Shown: one piece after another, positions 25,485-36,120 of the stretch
Position numbering within the stretch: the first letter of the stretch is position 1
Layout: each line of letters begins with the position of its first letter
Origin: Puccinia triticina
Lineage: Eukaryota > Basidiomycota > Pucciniomycetes > Pucciniales > Pucciniaceae
Direction: 5' to 3'
Length of the DNA stretch: 64,000 nt
NCBI RefSeq assembly: GCF_026914185.1
Contig: NC_070572.1
Coordinates: 1,674,001-1,738,000, forward strand
The notes under the pieces: model-generated
Told to the model about the DNA's origin: nothing
Databases searched by the model: none
Seen by the model: the letters and a program-made list of their open reading frames with translations, nothing else
Made by a program: the position numbers and the translations under genes

Positions 25485-25800
25485 GCTCTGCTTACGCCTT
25501 GCGTGAGAGTTCCACAGCGGGAGCGCACTTGCTTGCCTGGAAATCGTCAAAGCAAGCGACTGTGTCCTTATCAACGACGGAAGCTGAATACAAGGCCTTG
25601 TCGGACTTGGGCCGGGAACTCACCTGGCTCTCCAACCTCATATCTGAAGTCAAGATCCGTGATAACTTAACGAACATCCAAGTCCTAGTTGACAACAGGG
25701 GAGCCATCGACCTTGCAAAGTCGGAAACCTTGCAGAACAGCTTTCACACAAAGCATATGTCAATACGGCTCCACTTCGTTCAAGGCTGCATAGCAGTCAA
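25485..25800 (+). pseudogene. Ty1/copia RNase H fragment
   Basis: The translation contains LLAWKSSKQATVSLSTTEAE followed by YKAL and VDNRGAIDLAKSE, hallmark positions of copia RNase H (the E of TTEAEY and the D of the VDN block). Only about 100 residues remain, with unrelated DNA on both sides. It was separated from its element by rearrangement or by insertion of gypsy B. Confidence 0.85.
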
Positions 25801-26129
25801 ATTTTCTATTTGTTTTCTTTATACCGGAGCCGGCTATTGTTCCGCTCTCAGGTACATATTTCTTGTTTTCTTATTCATCTATGTCTCTGAGATTGTCAGA
25901 TAGACCTTTACCTAACAAGAAATATCATCTCAGTGTTCTGGATTCTATCAGAGTCCACGACCCTCCCACTCTCATTAGATTCGTTAGGAACCGCTGGCAA
26001 GCGGTCATCTTTCTTGGAATTCCAGCCCCAGGCACCGGACCCGACTCCTATTGGCAACCCTGGGGACCGCATCGCAGCCGCTACGGCGGCTTCGTCTTTA
26101 CCGCAAACAGCCTCGAAAGACGGGGGGGG

Positions 26130-29100
26130 AGCCCGTGAGGCACGCTAGGTTAAATGACGAGGGGGTGCACACATTGTGTGAGATAACACCCCCGCGATGT
26201 GAGTCCACGATCCTCCCTTCTCAGTCATATTTATCAGAAGCATCTGGCAAGCCATTACCTCTTCAAAAAAGCGCAGGAGCACGACTATCCGTCGACGCCG
26301 CTAAGGTTTCTTGGTCTACATCCGCAAGACTGGCCGCCGAAGCAAAGAAGAGCGACCCAGAACTATTGGCCAATGAGCTAGTTCAACGACGGTACCATCA
26401 ATACCTTGACATGTTCCAAAAGTCCGGAGCCCAGAAGTTACCCCCCGCAGGAAGTACGACTTCCGAGTGGACCTCGTCCCGGGGGCACTGCTGCAGGCCA
26501 GCCGCATAATCCCACTCTCGCCGGCCAAAAACACGGCGCTCAATGTGCTGATCCGGGAGGGACTGGAGAACGGGACCATCAGAAGGACAACCTCCCCTTG
26601 GGCGGCCCCGGTCCTATTTACCGGGAAGAAGGACGGCAATCTCAGGCCTTGCTTCGACTACAGGAAGCTGAACGCGGTAACCGTCAAAAATAAGTACCCC
26701 CTCCCGTTAACCATGGATCTGGTGGATAGTTTGCTTAATGCCAACACTTTCACCAAGCTTGACCTCCGCAACGCGTATGGCAACCTGCGGGTGGCAGAGG
26801 GTGATGAGGAGAAGCTTGCGTTTGTTTGTCGGGCCGGGCAGTTTGCGCCTTTGACAATGCCCTTTGGCCCTACTGGAGCCCCCGGATTCTTTCCATTTTT
26901 CATCCAGGACATCCTGTTGGGGCGCATCGGCAAGGACACGGCGGCGTACCTCGACGATATCATGATTTACACTCAGAAGGGTTCAGATCACAAGGCGGCC
27001 GTCAGCAGTATACTAGATATACTCAGCAAGCACACGTTGTGGCTCAAGCCAGAAAAATGCAAATTTTCGCGGGCGGAAGTGGAATACTTAGGTTTATTGA
27101 TCTTGTGTAATAGGGTGAGGATGGACCCCGGAAAATTTAAAGCAGTGACGGACTGGCCAATCCCCGCAAACATCACGGAACTGCAACGCTTCATCGGATT
27201 TCCTAATTTCTACCGGAGGTTTATTGACCATTTCTCCCGAACCACCCGACCTTTGCACGATCTGACGAAGGCCAACCAGAGTTTTGTATGGAGCATACCG
27301 TGCCAGCAGGCCTTTGACACCCTGAATACGGCGTTCACGACGGTGCCGGTGCTCAAGATCGCCGACCTGTACCGCCCGTTCATATTGGAGTGTGACTGCT
27401 CTGATTTTGCACTGGGAGCAGTCCTGTCGCAAGTCTGTGAGCAAGACGGGGAGCTTCATCCGGTGGCGTTTCTTTCCAGATCCCTAATCCAAGCGGAGCG
27501 GAACTACAAAATCTTCGATAAAGAGCTACTCCCCATTGTAGCATCCTTCAAGGAATGGCGACATTACCTAGAAGGGAACCCCAACAGATTGGAGGCCATA
27601 GTTTACACCGACCACCGAAATTTGGAGAGCTTTATGACGACCAAGAAGCTGACGCGCCGTCAAGCACGATGGGCCGAGACACTTGGTTGTTTTGACTTTG
27701 AGATTGTCTTCCGACCGGGGAGACAAGCCAGTAAACCAGACGCACTGTTGAGACGTCCGGACTTGGCCCCAAGACAAGGGGACAGGCTCACTTTTGGGCA
27801 ACTTTTGCGACCGGAGAACATTACCCCAAAGACGTTTGCGGAGGTTGCGGAGGCTGCGGAGATCGACGAGTGGTTCCTCGATGAGTCGGTGGACCTGGAA
27901 GACGCCGACCGTTGGTTCCAGGTGGACGTGTTGGGGATCCGGGAGGAGCAAATCAACTCGACGGTCATCTCGGAAGGGGAAGTACTTTCTGATATAGAAA
28001 TGTTATCCCTGATCCAGAAAGCCACCGCTAGTGACCCTAGACTGATGAAGTTGATGGAAAATTGTGCGGAGAAGGCGGGACGGCGGGATCCGCAGGAGTA
28101 CACACTGCACGACGGGTTGGTCTATTGACAAGGCCGGATTGAGGTACCGGCCAACAATGACATCAAGACTGCAATTCTCAAGAGCTGTCACGATAGCCGG
28201 CTAGCGGGACACCCCGGAAGAGCCAGAACTTTGGTGCTTGTGCGGCGCTGTTTCTCATGGCCATCAATGAAAAATTTTGTCAACCAATACGTCGACGCCT
28301 GTGATTCTTGCCAGCGCGTAAAGCCGTCGCTTCAAAAGCCTTTCGGGACTTTGGAACCCCTTCCAATACCTGCAGGCCCGTGGACTGACATTTCCTACAA
28401 TCTCATTACCAATTTACCTGAGTCCAACGGCGCCGACTGCATCCTAACAGTTGTAGACAGACTGACTAAAATGTCTCACTTCATCGCATGCAGGAAGTCC
28501 ACTACAGCCAAAGGGTTGGCGGATTTGATGATCCGCCACGTGTGGAAGTTACACGGAACGCCTAAAACGATAATTTTGGACAGAGGTAGCGTGTTTATAT
28601 CTCAAATCACGAGAGAACTGAGCAGACGGTTGGGGATACGGTTATGCCCGTCGACAGCTTACCACCCTCAAACAGATGGCCAGTCAGAAATCGTCAATAA
28701 ATCCATTAAACAATACCTGCGGCATTTCATCGGCTATTGACAGGATGATTGGAAGCCACTGCTCGCAACAGCCGAATTCGCATACAACAACAGTGAACAC
28801 CAGTCCATAGGAATGTCACCATTCCGGGCCAACTACAGATTTGACCCAACGTTCGCGGACGTGCCGTCTTCGGACCAATGCCTACCAATGGTGGAGGCTC
28901 GCATGCGGAACTTAGCAAAGGCACAGGAGGAGCTGACGGCAGGGCTCGAAGAGGCGCAAGAATCAATGAAACGGCAATTTGACCGCAGCGTCAGGGAGAC
29001 CCCAGATTGGAAAGTTGGAGACGCGGTTTGGCTTGACAGCCGCCATATTTCAACAACAAGGCCAAACGCCAAATTGGGGCATAGATGGCTAGGACCATTT

Positions 29101-29472
29101 GCTATCTCATGCAAAATATCCCCATCTGTATATAGGCTGACTCTCCCAATTTCCATGCGTGGAGTACATCCAGTGTTTCACGTGTCAAAACTCAGGAAAC
29201 GCGCGATGGACACAATCCCAGGACGGACAGCGGATCAACCGGAACCAGTCGTGGTCGAAGGACAGGAGGAATGGGAGGTGGATCAGATTTTGGACTGCAG
29301 GAAAAAGGGAAAGCAAAACGAGTATCTTATCAGTTGGAAGGGATGTGGACTGGAGGACAACTCGTGGGAACCGGAAAACCACCTGACAAATGCGCAAGAA
29401 CTGTTATTGGATTTCAACTCAAAATATCCAACAGCGGCGGCACGGCACCGAAGGTCAAGGAGATTCAAGTGA
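26130..29472 (+). pseudogene. Ty3/gypsy chromovirus (element B) pol polyprotein
   Basis: Domains appear in order. A degenerate linker (26130-26450) is shifted out of frame at a C-run near 26443. Reverse transcriptase follows (LRPCFDYRKLNAVTVKNKYP, then AAYLDDIMIYT with the YLDD catalytic pair). RNase H shows LECDCSDFALGAVLSQ and ERNYKIFDKELLPIV. The HHCC zinc module has AGHPG and CDSCQRVKP. The integrase core has D in PWTDISYNL, D in IILDRGSVF and E in GQSEIVNKS. A chromodomain (EEWEVDQILDC, YLISWKGCG, DNSWEPENHL) ends the protein at 29472. Two TGA codons, at 28126-28128 and 28738-28740, replace tryptophan codons. The chromodomain would target integration to marked chromatin. Gag and protease are not visible. 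Confidence 0.93.
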
Positions 29473-29560
29473 AGGCTAAGCTTTTTTACCCAAAGGGTTT
29501 TTTTAATTCTGCCTGGGGGCGAGAGAGCAGAGCCGGGGGCTTGGGCGTTAAGGGCGGGGT

Positions 29561-29754
29561 AGTGTTATGAGCTGCGTTCACGCGCTGTGCGCTGCCCCAG
29601 GAGGACATGTCACCCAATTGTACATACATGTCACGCGCCTCTGCTACTTAGAGGCGCCGGGGGGAGATCATTACAGTTTCCCCATCTAGCAATCTAATTC
29701 ATTCTAGGTCTTCATCAGGACTCAGTCCTTCTCTCCCATAGATTGATCATAACA
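29561..29754 (+). mobile_element. 3' LTR of gypsy B (194 bp)
   Basis: It begins TGTTATGA after the purine-rich AAGGGCGGGGTAG and ends TCATAACA, so the termini are perfect 8-bp inverted repeats with TG...CA. It lies 88 bp past the chromodomain stop. No matching 5' LTR is visible upstream of 26 kb, so the element is 5'-truncated. Confidence 0.8.
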
Positions 29755-30234
29755 CTAACCCCACAGGACTGAGGTGGATAGCCAAAGCAGTGGCCACAGG
29801 GCTGATGAAATTTACAAATAGCAGGAGTCTGGTAACCAAAAGTGGCAAGCACAAGCGCAATGTATGCTGATACCGCCCAATGCTTGAGACAAAAGTCACG
29901 AGCTGGAGGCAAGCTCCAAATCAGGTATATAAAGGGCTCTCAAGCCACATATTTTAAGGTTTTTCCCCCACCCGGATCAAGTGGGGATCCATCAGGGCAT
30001 AGCACGGTGGTATTCAACGCGTTTTTTGGGCCCCTCAAATACTGATTTGTCAAATATTCGAGTATTCGGAGATATCCAACGGAAAAACTTCCAAAATACA
30101 TTAAAAACACCAGAAAAATTACATTTTTTGTGTTTTTGACTTCTTTTGGCCCATTCCTGGGCCATATAATTTTGAGGGGGTCATCTGTCAAAAAGATCAT
30201 GGTGCCAAAGGTGCTTATAATATTGCCGGAGGCA

Positions 30235-30640
30235 TATCTCATAATGGCGGACGCACTATTCAGAGTGGTGGACGCACTATTCAGAGTGCTTGCCGCACTT
30301 TTGATAGCGCCAGCCGCACTTTTCATAGTGGCGGAAGCACTTTTGATAGTGGCAGACTGACTATTCAGAGTGCCGGAAGCACTTTTGATAGTGCCAGATG
30401 CACTTTTGATAGTGCCAGACGCACTTTTGATAGTGCTGGACGCACTCTTCATAGTGGCAGACACACTTTTCATAGTGACAGACACACTTTTGATAGTGGC
30501 GGACTCACTTTTCAGAGTGCCAGACACACTTTTGATGGTGGCGGACACACTTTTCAAAGTGGCGGACGCACTTTTCATAGTGGCAGATGCACTTTTTGTA
30601 GTGGTACTGGACACACTTTTCAAAGTGCCAGAGGCAGATT
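30235..30640 (-). repeat. 21-bp minisatellite inside the hAT element
   Basis: About 19 degenerate copies of a 21-bp unit, with CGCACTTTTGATAGTGCCAG as a typical form. On the minus strand the unit encodes a heptad such as MKSASAT and stays open for a 227-codon frame. The same array occurs in the relative at 61480-61860. Whether it is translated is unknown. Confidence 0.85.
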
Positions 30641-30900
30641 TTTTTGTGTTGCACCAAAGGGGCTGGTATAGGGCCTGTGCAAACTCATCTGGGGCCTTTG
30701 GGCCCTAGAGAAGCTTGCATTGGCCCTGGCCTCTATGCGCCCCTTTGAGCCATTATTTGAATTTTTCTGAATATTTGAGCTTAAATTTGCCCAGGCATTA
30801 GGGGGTTTCAAAGTTGGCAGATCCCGCGTCCAGGACCGGAATCAGGTCCCAGGAGCAGGGAAAAAATTCCCCCGCCAAATACAACCTGATACTTGTGTAA

Positions 30901-32015
30901 GGGCCTGTACCATAGCTTTCCGTGGATTCACACCTCGGATTCCGAGCCGCCAAAAATACCGGTTCGTCAGGATTATTTTCCCTGCACGGTTTCCCCGAGC
31001 TCAAAATCCGACCTGCTCCAAAAGGCGTACCATGGGACCGCGGATTCATCAACAACTCCTTGGTCACCGGTACTGAACGGTCAGCCAGAGCGGTACACAC
31101 CGGCCATCGGGAACATATTCCCCTCGATGGCAGGTCCGTTCAGTCATTGAGGGCTCCCTTCAATGGGCTGTCCTCTTAGTGGCCATCGAGATAAGTATAC
31201 ATTATACACTCCTCAAGATGACCGGAACAAACCGGTCATCGAGAGGAGTATGTACTCCTTAAGATGACCGGAACAAACCGGTCATCGGGAGGAGTATGTA
31301 CTCCTCTAGATGGCCGGAATGAACCGGTCATCGGGAGGAGTGCATACCCCCTCAATGATCGGAACGAACCGGTCATCTATCTACTCCTCAAGATGACCGG
31401 TTCGTTCCGGTCGTTTTGAGGAGGACATCTTTCTCTCGATGACCGGTTTGTTCCGGATCTTGGGGAGTACATACTCCTCTCGATGACCGGAACGAACCGG
31501 TCATCTCGAGAAGTACATCTTCTTCTCGATGACCGGAACAAACCGGTCATCAAGAATGTGGCGAGTGACTATTGATGGCCGGTACAGACCGGGCATCAAC
31601 GGAGGTGTGGACTCCTATCAATAACCGGTCTCCACCGGCCATTGAGAGTGCAGAACCTACTGACCAGCCATCGGTGGAGGGTGTATGCACTCCGCTTGAT
31701 GACTGGCTTCGGCCGGCCATCGAGGGTGTAGTGAGCTGCTCTCGATGGCCGGTACTCACTCCATGGGTAGGGGAGGCGATACGAGGATGTGCTGTGTATC
31801 TGATGGTGCGGGTGGCTGGGGAAGGCGTACATAATCCGAGGTGAAAAAAATAGGTCCGACCTATTTTTCCAAACTGAGGAAAACAGACCATTTTCCTCGG
31901 ATTATGAGGACGCCAATTAGGCGCTATGGTACTCCGGATTCTGGGTCGCTCGGATTTCACAGAAAGTTGCGAATCCCGGGCGAGATCCTTGGAATCCGCG
32001 GGCTATGGTACAGGC
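30901..32015. mobile_element. TIR element inside the Harbinger 5' region
   Basis: It is bounded by GGGCCTGTACCATAG and its exact complement. The flanking triplets TAA and TCA are near-matching. It consists of subterminal GGATTC words and the palindrome array at 31040-31770. A GGGCC start and a 3-bp TWA-like target suit a non-autonomous PIF/Harbinger element, but the family is inferred from termini only. Confidence 0.75.
31040..31770. repeat. Palindrome array, locus 3
   Basis: About 15 units of GATGACCGG, AACAAA or AACGAA, CCGGTCATC, joined by GAGAGGAGTATGTACTCCTC hairpins. From about 31560 the arms change towards GATGGCCGG and the spacing loosens. It lies wholly within the TIR element at 30901-32015. 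Confidence 0.9.
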
Positions 32016-32168
32016 CCTCAGTCTCCATCCTCTTCAAATCTTGCTGTTGTCAACGGTCAGCTTAAACTTTCTCTGTAAGTCATTTTTTCCATTCTTCATT
32101 CCAAGACACTTGTTTTTGATCAGTTGATCTAAATTCCCTGCCCCGTTCCACAGCTTGTACTTACACAG

Positions 32169-33541
32169 ATGGTTCGCACCTCAACACGGAAATCGATGAT
32201 TTGTCAGTTGGAGAGTGCCATTGAAGACACACAGATGCAGGTTGCTGTTTTAGGATTACTCGGTCTTGATGAGGGAGATTCATCCGACAGCAGCACTGAT
32301 AGCTCAGACGACTCAGACAAAGACTTTGAAATCAATCAAATCTATGATTTACAAACTACTCTTGCGGCTCTTCTTTCGTCTCGTTACCTTGCACATCGTA
32401 ACCCAGTCGCCAAACCACCATTCATCCACGAATATCTCATGCATGATCTAGATGAAAAGCGATTTAAACAAGAGTTTTGCATGTCTCGCAGCGCCTTCTT
32501 AAAGCTATGCGACCAAGTCTCTAACGATCCGGTCTACCATAATAACTCTCAAAACCCACAGAGGCCTGTCTGTGAGCAAATGATGGTGGCTTTAAAACGT
32601 CTTGGATGCTTTGGAAATGCGGCTTCTGTGGGCATGATGGCTAGGTTCTTTCGACTTGCAGAAGGTACTGTTGAGCTCTACACCGATCGTTGCATCATGG
32701 CCATCTTACGGCTTCAAAATCAGCTTCTCAACTGGCCAAATGAATAAAAGCGGAAATCTCTGAAGGATCAGTACTGCAATCTTGGATTTGACGGATGCAT
32801 TGGGCTTATTGATGGCACCTTGGTGGTCTTGCATGAGTGTCCGCAGGAAGATGGATCCGATTACTATTCTCGCAAGGGATTCTACGCCATCGCCACTCTC
32901 ATTGCATGCGATCAAGAAAAGAACATCACTTATGTGTATACGGGATGGCCAGGCTGCTCCCACGATCAACGCATGACCAGTAACTCTGGACTGACAAAAA
33001 CTCCAAACAATTTCTTCTCAGACGGCGAGTACATCTTGGCAGACTCCGCTTTCGCACCCACACCAAACATTGTCCCTGCTTTCAGGCGCCAACGCGGAAT
33101 CCAACTTACTGACGATCAGCACAAGTTCAATCACTACCTGTCAACAGTCCGCGTCCTTATTGAAAACTGCATCGGACTTTTGAAGGGACGATTTCAAAGC
33201 CTCAAAGGCCTGCGCATGCGGATAATGGGGAAGAAGGATTTGGTGCGAGTGACTTCCTGGATAATGGTAAGCCTCCTCCCTGCCACTTTGATAATCTGCT
33301 GGTCTTAATTCCTGTTCGCTAATATCAATTGGAACAGGCATGTGCGGTGCTTCACAACTATCTGAATCAGACCGACAGCTTTGATCCCAGTGTTCTTGAT
33401 CCAGATTCATCTGAGCTAGAATTACAACCACAAGAAAATCCACAAACAGATTCAGATTCAATTGCTCTCCGTCCAACTCTTGCTGGGATAAACAAACAAA
33501 AAGATGTAATGACTCGTGTTTTATCTTTTCTCAATGATTAA
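32169..33541 (+). pseudogene. PIF/Harbinger DDE transposase (HARBI1-like), one in-frame stop
   Basis: This is the DDE transposase that would cut and paste the surrounding element. Two exons (32169-33266 and 33338-33541) are joined by a 71-bp GT-AG intron and give 433 codons, the usual size for the family. The N-terminus is acidic (DSSTDSSDDSDKD). Then come FIHEYLMHDLDEKRFKQEF and MVALKRLGCFGNAASVGMMA, the helix-turn-helix part. The catalytic domain has D215 in CIGLIDGTLV, D292 in YILADSAF and E332 in VLIENCIGLLKGRFQSL. The second exon completes a family-typical AVLHNYL ending. A TAA at 32745-32747 (codon 193) splits the protein just before the catalytic domain; a single C-to-T change in CAA would explain it. 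A 5'-UTR intron is likely (GTAAGT near 32075 to CAG before the ATG). Confidence 0.92.
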
Positions 33542-33664
33542 TGTTTGAAAATTGATTTCTACTCGAAAGAAACATGTTTTGTTGCCTTTTTTGCACAACC
33601 CTTTAATTTTAATACTGAAAGGGTGCGCTTGTAAGACTGGGGACACATTTTTCTCCAACGTAAT

Positions 33665-35057
33665 TTAATCATTATCAGGAAACATGGCAGTTCCGAAGGC
33701 GCGGCTTTCTTCCAATGTCCTCATAACAAGTGGGTCTGTAGTACAAGTTTGTAGGTCTTTGGCAATCAGACACATCGCAGCCTCCGGTAACATTGCCTTG
33801 CGCACAAGATAATCGGGTGATACTGGGTGGACCAATGCAGTAATTGGGGCAAGATGAGTGGTATCTAAGAACATTGAATGGAGTGCCCGATAAATTTCTT
33901 GATAACCTTGGACACCATAGCTTCAAAAATTTAAATAAAAAATCAGTTTCAATTGTATTGGGGTTGGATTAGATCATTGACTCAACTATCCTGGCTGCTC
34001 AAGCTCCAATGTCCCCATCTCACTGAAGATAATTCGAACTTTGGTAGGTCCAAGATCGTTCCAGCCTTTCAAAGCGGCATCCATGAAAGATGATGGAATC
34101 TCTCTAGCAAAGACCTTTCGAAAATAAATTTCATAAGATTTGACCCGCCTTTGATGAGAAAAAGTGTTAGAATTATTTAAAATGATCAAAAAACTACAAA
34201 TATCCACCCAACTTGTTGAGAGCGTCAAAGTCAATTCTACTGGGCCATCCTCTTTCAATTCCTTCCGGAATAACAGTGGCCTCGGCCCGATGAAGCTGGC
34301 AGTACCCAGCAGTCCTAGGAAACTAAGATATAAGATATATTGAGGTCCACTGTTTATTAAATAACAGTAACACCAATCCATCAAAAAAAAGTGTGTTGTC
34401 ACTCACGGGTAGATGTAACGCCAGCGGGTTACTGAGTTCGATCCTACTTCGAACTTCTGGTAAGTTCTTGAGATAGTTGCCGAGCTTTGTGAGCTTTTCT
34501 GAAGGCGCCTGTGGAAGCTCCTCGTCACAAAAGCAACATAGCTTATCTGTTCAGCGCAAACTTTAGTATCTTTTCATATTACAATGGAAGTAAGTAGGTA
34601 AAAACATACTTGGGTCGTCAAAAATTGGTTCATTCCTCCAGTCAGCGGGCAAGTCATTGTCGGATAGAAGAGCTGGATCAATTGTGGCTTGAATCCGATC
34701 ACTCCCCTCTTTCGGCGCATTAGCACCAAAATTATGTAGCGGTAGGCCTTGCTCAGCCAGAATCCTCTCAATATCCCCCCGAAGATCTGGAACCTGTGTG
34801 CCTGCTGTTGGCTTCTGTAAACGGTTTGAGCGAGTGCTTGAGGAGGTTGCAGTCGTATAACATTCCAATTCACTGTGCGGTTCCACAGATTTGGGTAGCG
34901 CACGAGATCCACCAGCAGTTTCCGGCTCAATTTTTTCTGATTTTGCTAGAGATGAGATCTTTTTTCGGCCTTTGCCTTTGGACTGCTTTTGAACCGGTAT
35001 CTTGAAGTTGAATTTGCACTTGAGTTTGGCGAGGATATCAAAGGACTTTTTGGGCAT
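33665..35057 (-). CDS. RTC4-like protein carried by the Harbinger element
   Basis: Five exons on the minus strand (35057-34610, 34546-34407, 34322-34213, 34148-33990, 33920-33665) join in phase to 370 codons. The N-terminal third is basic and low in structure (KQSKGKGRKKISSLAKSEK). The rest matches the RTC4 domain: CCFCDEELPQAPSEKL, then CQLHRAEATVIPEGIERGWP followed by SRIDFDALNKRV, then YGVQGYQEIYRALHSMF and AMLPEAAMCLIAKD. RTC4 takes its name from restriction of telomere capping in yeast; its biochemical role is poorly known. The fourth intron lacks a GT donor (GG then AT), which may be a disabling change. The ATG at 35057 is preferred to an in-frame ATG at 35204, which would leave only 34 bp to the divergent gene. 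Its place between transposase and SANT gene makes it a passenger or accessory gene. Confidence 0.85.
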
Positions 35058-35238
35058 CTTTACTTTGGAGAATTCGGAATCTTTGAAAGCAATACGACGT
35101 GGAGGGATATTTGAAAAAGCCACGCTTTTCAGCCACTTTAAGTGTGGGTAAAAATTGCTCAACTTATGACTTTGCTCTAAACTTTCCATTGGAAATTCTA
35201 CCAACTAAACAATCGAACTCCAACTACTTTAGCAGCCA
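35058..35238. promoter_or_regulatory. Candidate bidirectional promoter
   Basis: 181 bp lie between the start codons of the divergent RTC4-like and SANT-like genes, so both must share promoter sequence here or overlap each other's 5' region. I cannot point to a clear TATA box. Confidence 0.4.
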
Positions 35239-35839
35239 ATGGCAACCAATCAAACAACCTCCACCCAAAGGATCGAATCTGAAAGAAGAATACGGATACC
35301 ATGGGACCGAGATGGAGTTGATGGTAGAAGCTCAAGCATTCAAATCATTGTCCGCTGGCTTGCCATGCCAAACAACTATGATCGGTGGCAGGGTCTCGAT
35401 CCAGATGGGATGACTAGACAAATGCTCTGCTTGGAAATAATGAATCTTCTGAATGAACAAGGCATAAATCACCGTGATTTAAGAGGTATGTTTCTATAAC
35501 ATATGATAATTGTTTTATGTTTATAAATATTTCTAAAGTAGCTTGCTTTCCTTAGGAGTACACACACAAGTCAATAATCTGATAGAATCCTACAGGTTTG
35601 CTTATCAATTCATGATTCGTGCAGAGATGGCTAATAACCAGCATGGCAACGAAGTGGTTATGGGTGAATATTATTTTTTTCAGACATGAAGTGATGGCGA
35701 ACCTAATTTGACCCAATCATCATTTTGATCTTCAGCTCGCACTCGAAGGTTATGCCGCTACTGGGATGTCTTGACACCTGTGTTGAGCCAAGATATCATA
35801 GAAGATGGATCGGATTCTGCATCAACCAATAGCTCCTGA
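35239..35839 (+). CDS. Small SANT/Myb-like protein of the Harbinger element
   Basis: Three exons (35239-35485, 35556-35663, 35736-35839) with clean GT-AG introns give an uninterrupted 152-residue protein. The core reads WDRDGVDGRSSSIQIIVRWL, then a spacer, then MLCLEIMNLLNEQGINHRDL, then a third helical stretch VNNLIESYRFAYQFMIRAEM. This three-block layout parallels the Myb/SANT-like protein that PIF/Harbinger elements encode beside the transposase to bring it to the terminal repeats. The same blocks recur in the longer gene at 36121-37952, so the two are paralogues. The C-terminus is short, acidic and serine-rich (DGSDSASTNSS). The domain name is inferred from the pattern and the context. 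Confidence 0.7.
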
Positions 35840-36120
35840 TTTAATATTGCAAATCACTCCTAAATCTTCTTGTGTTCAGGCTCAAAGTTTTTGAATTCCA
35901 GATTGATCTTTTTTCTGATATTTTACAAAGATTTTTTCCAACATTGAACAAGCAAGACAGCAAAGCATGTATGTGATGATTTGATGAAGTTCAGTGAGGC
36001 AGAGCATATCACGAAAGCTTGACAGAATCCAAGGGAAAACCAACACATGGTGAGAGGAGATATCAAATGAAACTAAAGGCACGATCGAGAGGAAAACACC
36101 TGCAAATAGCCTATTCAAAG

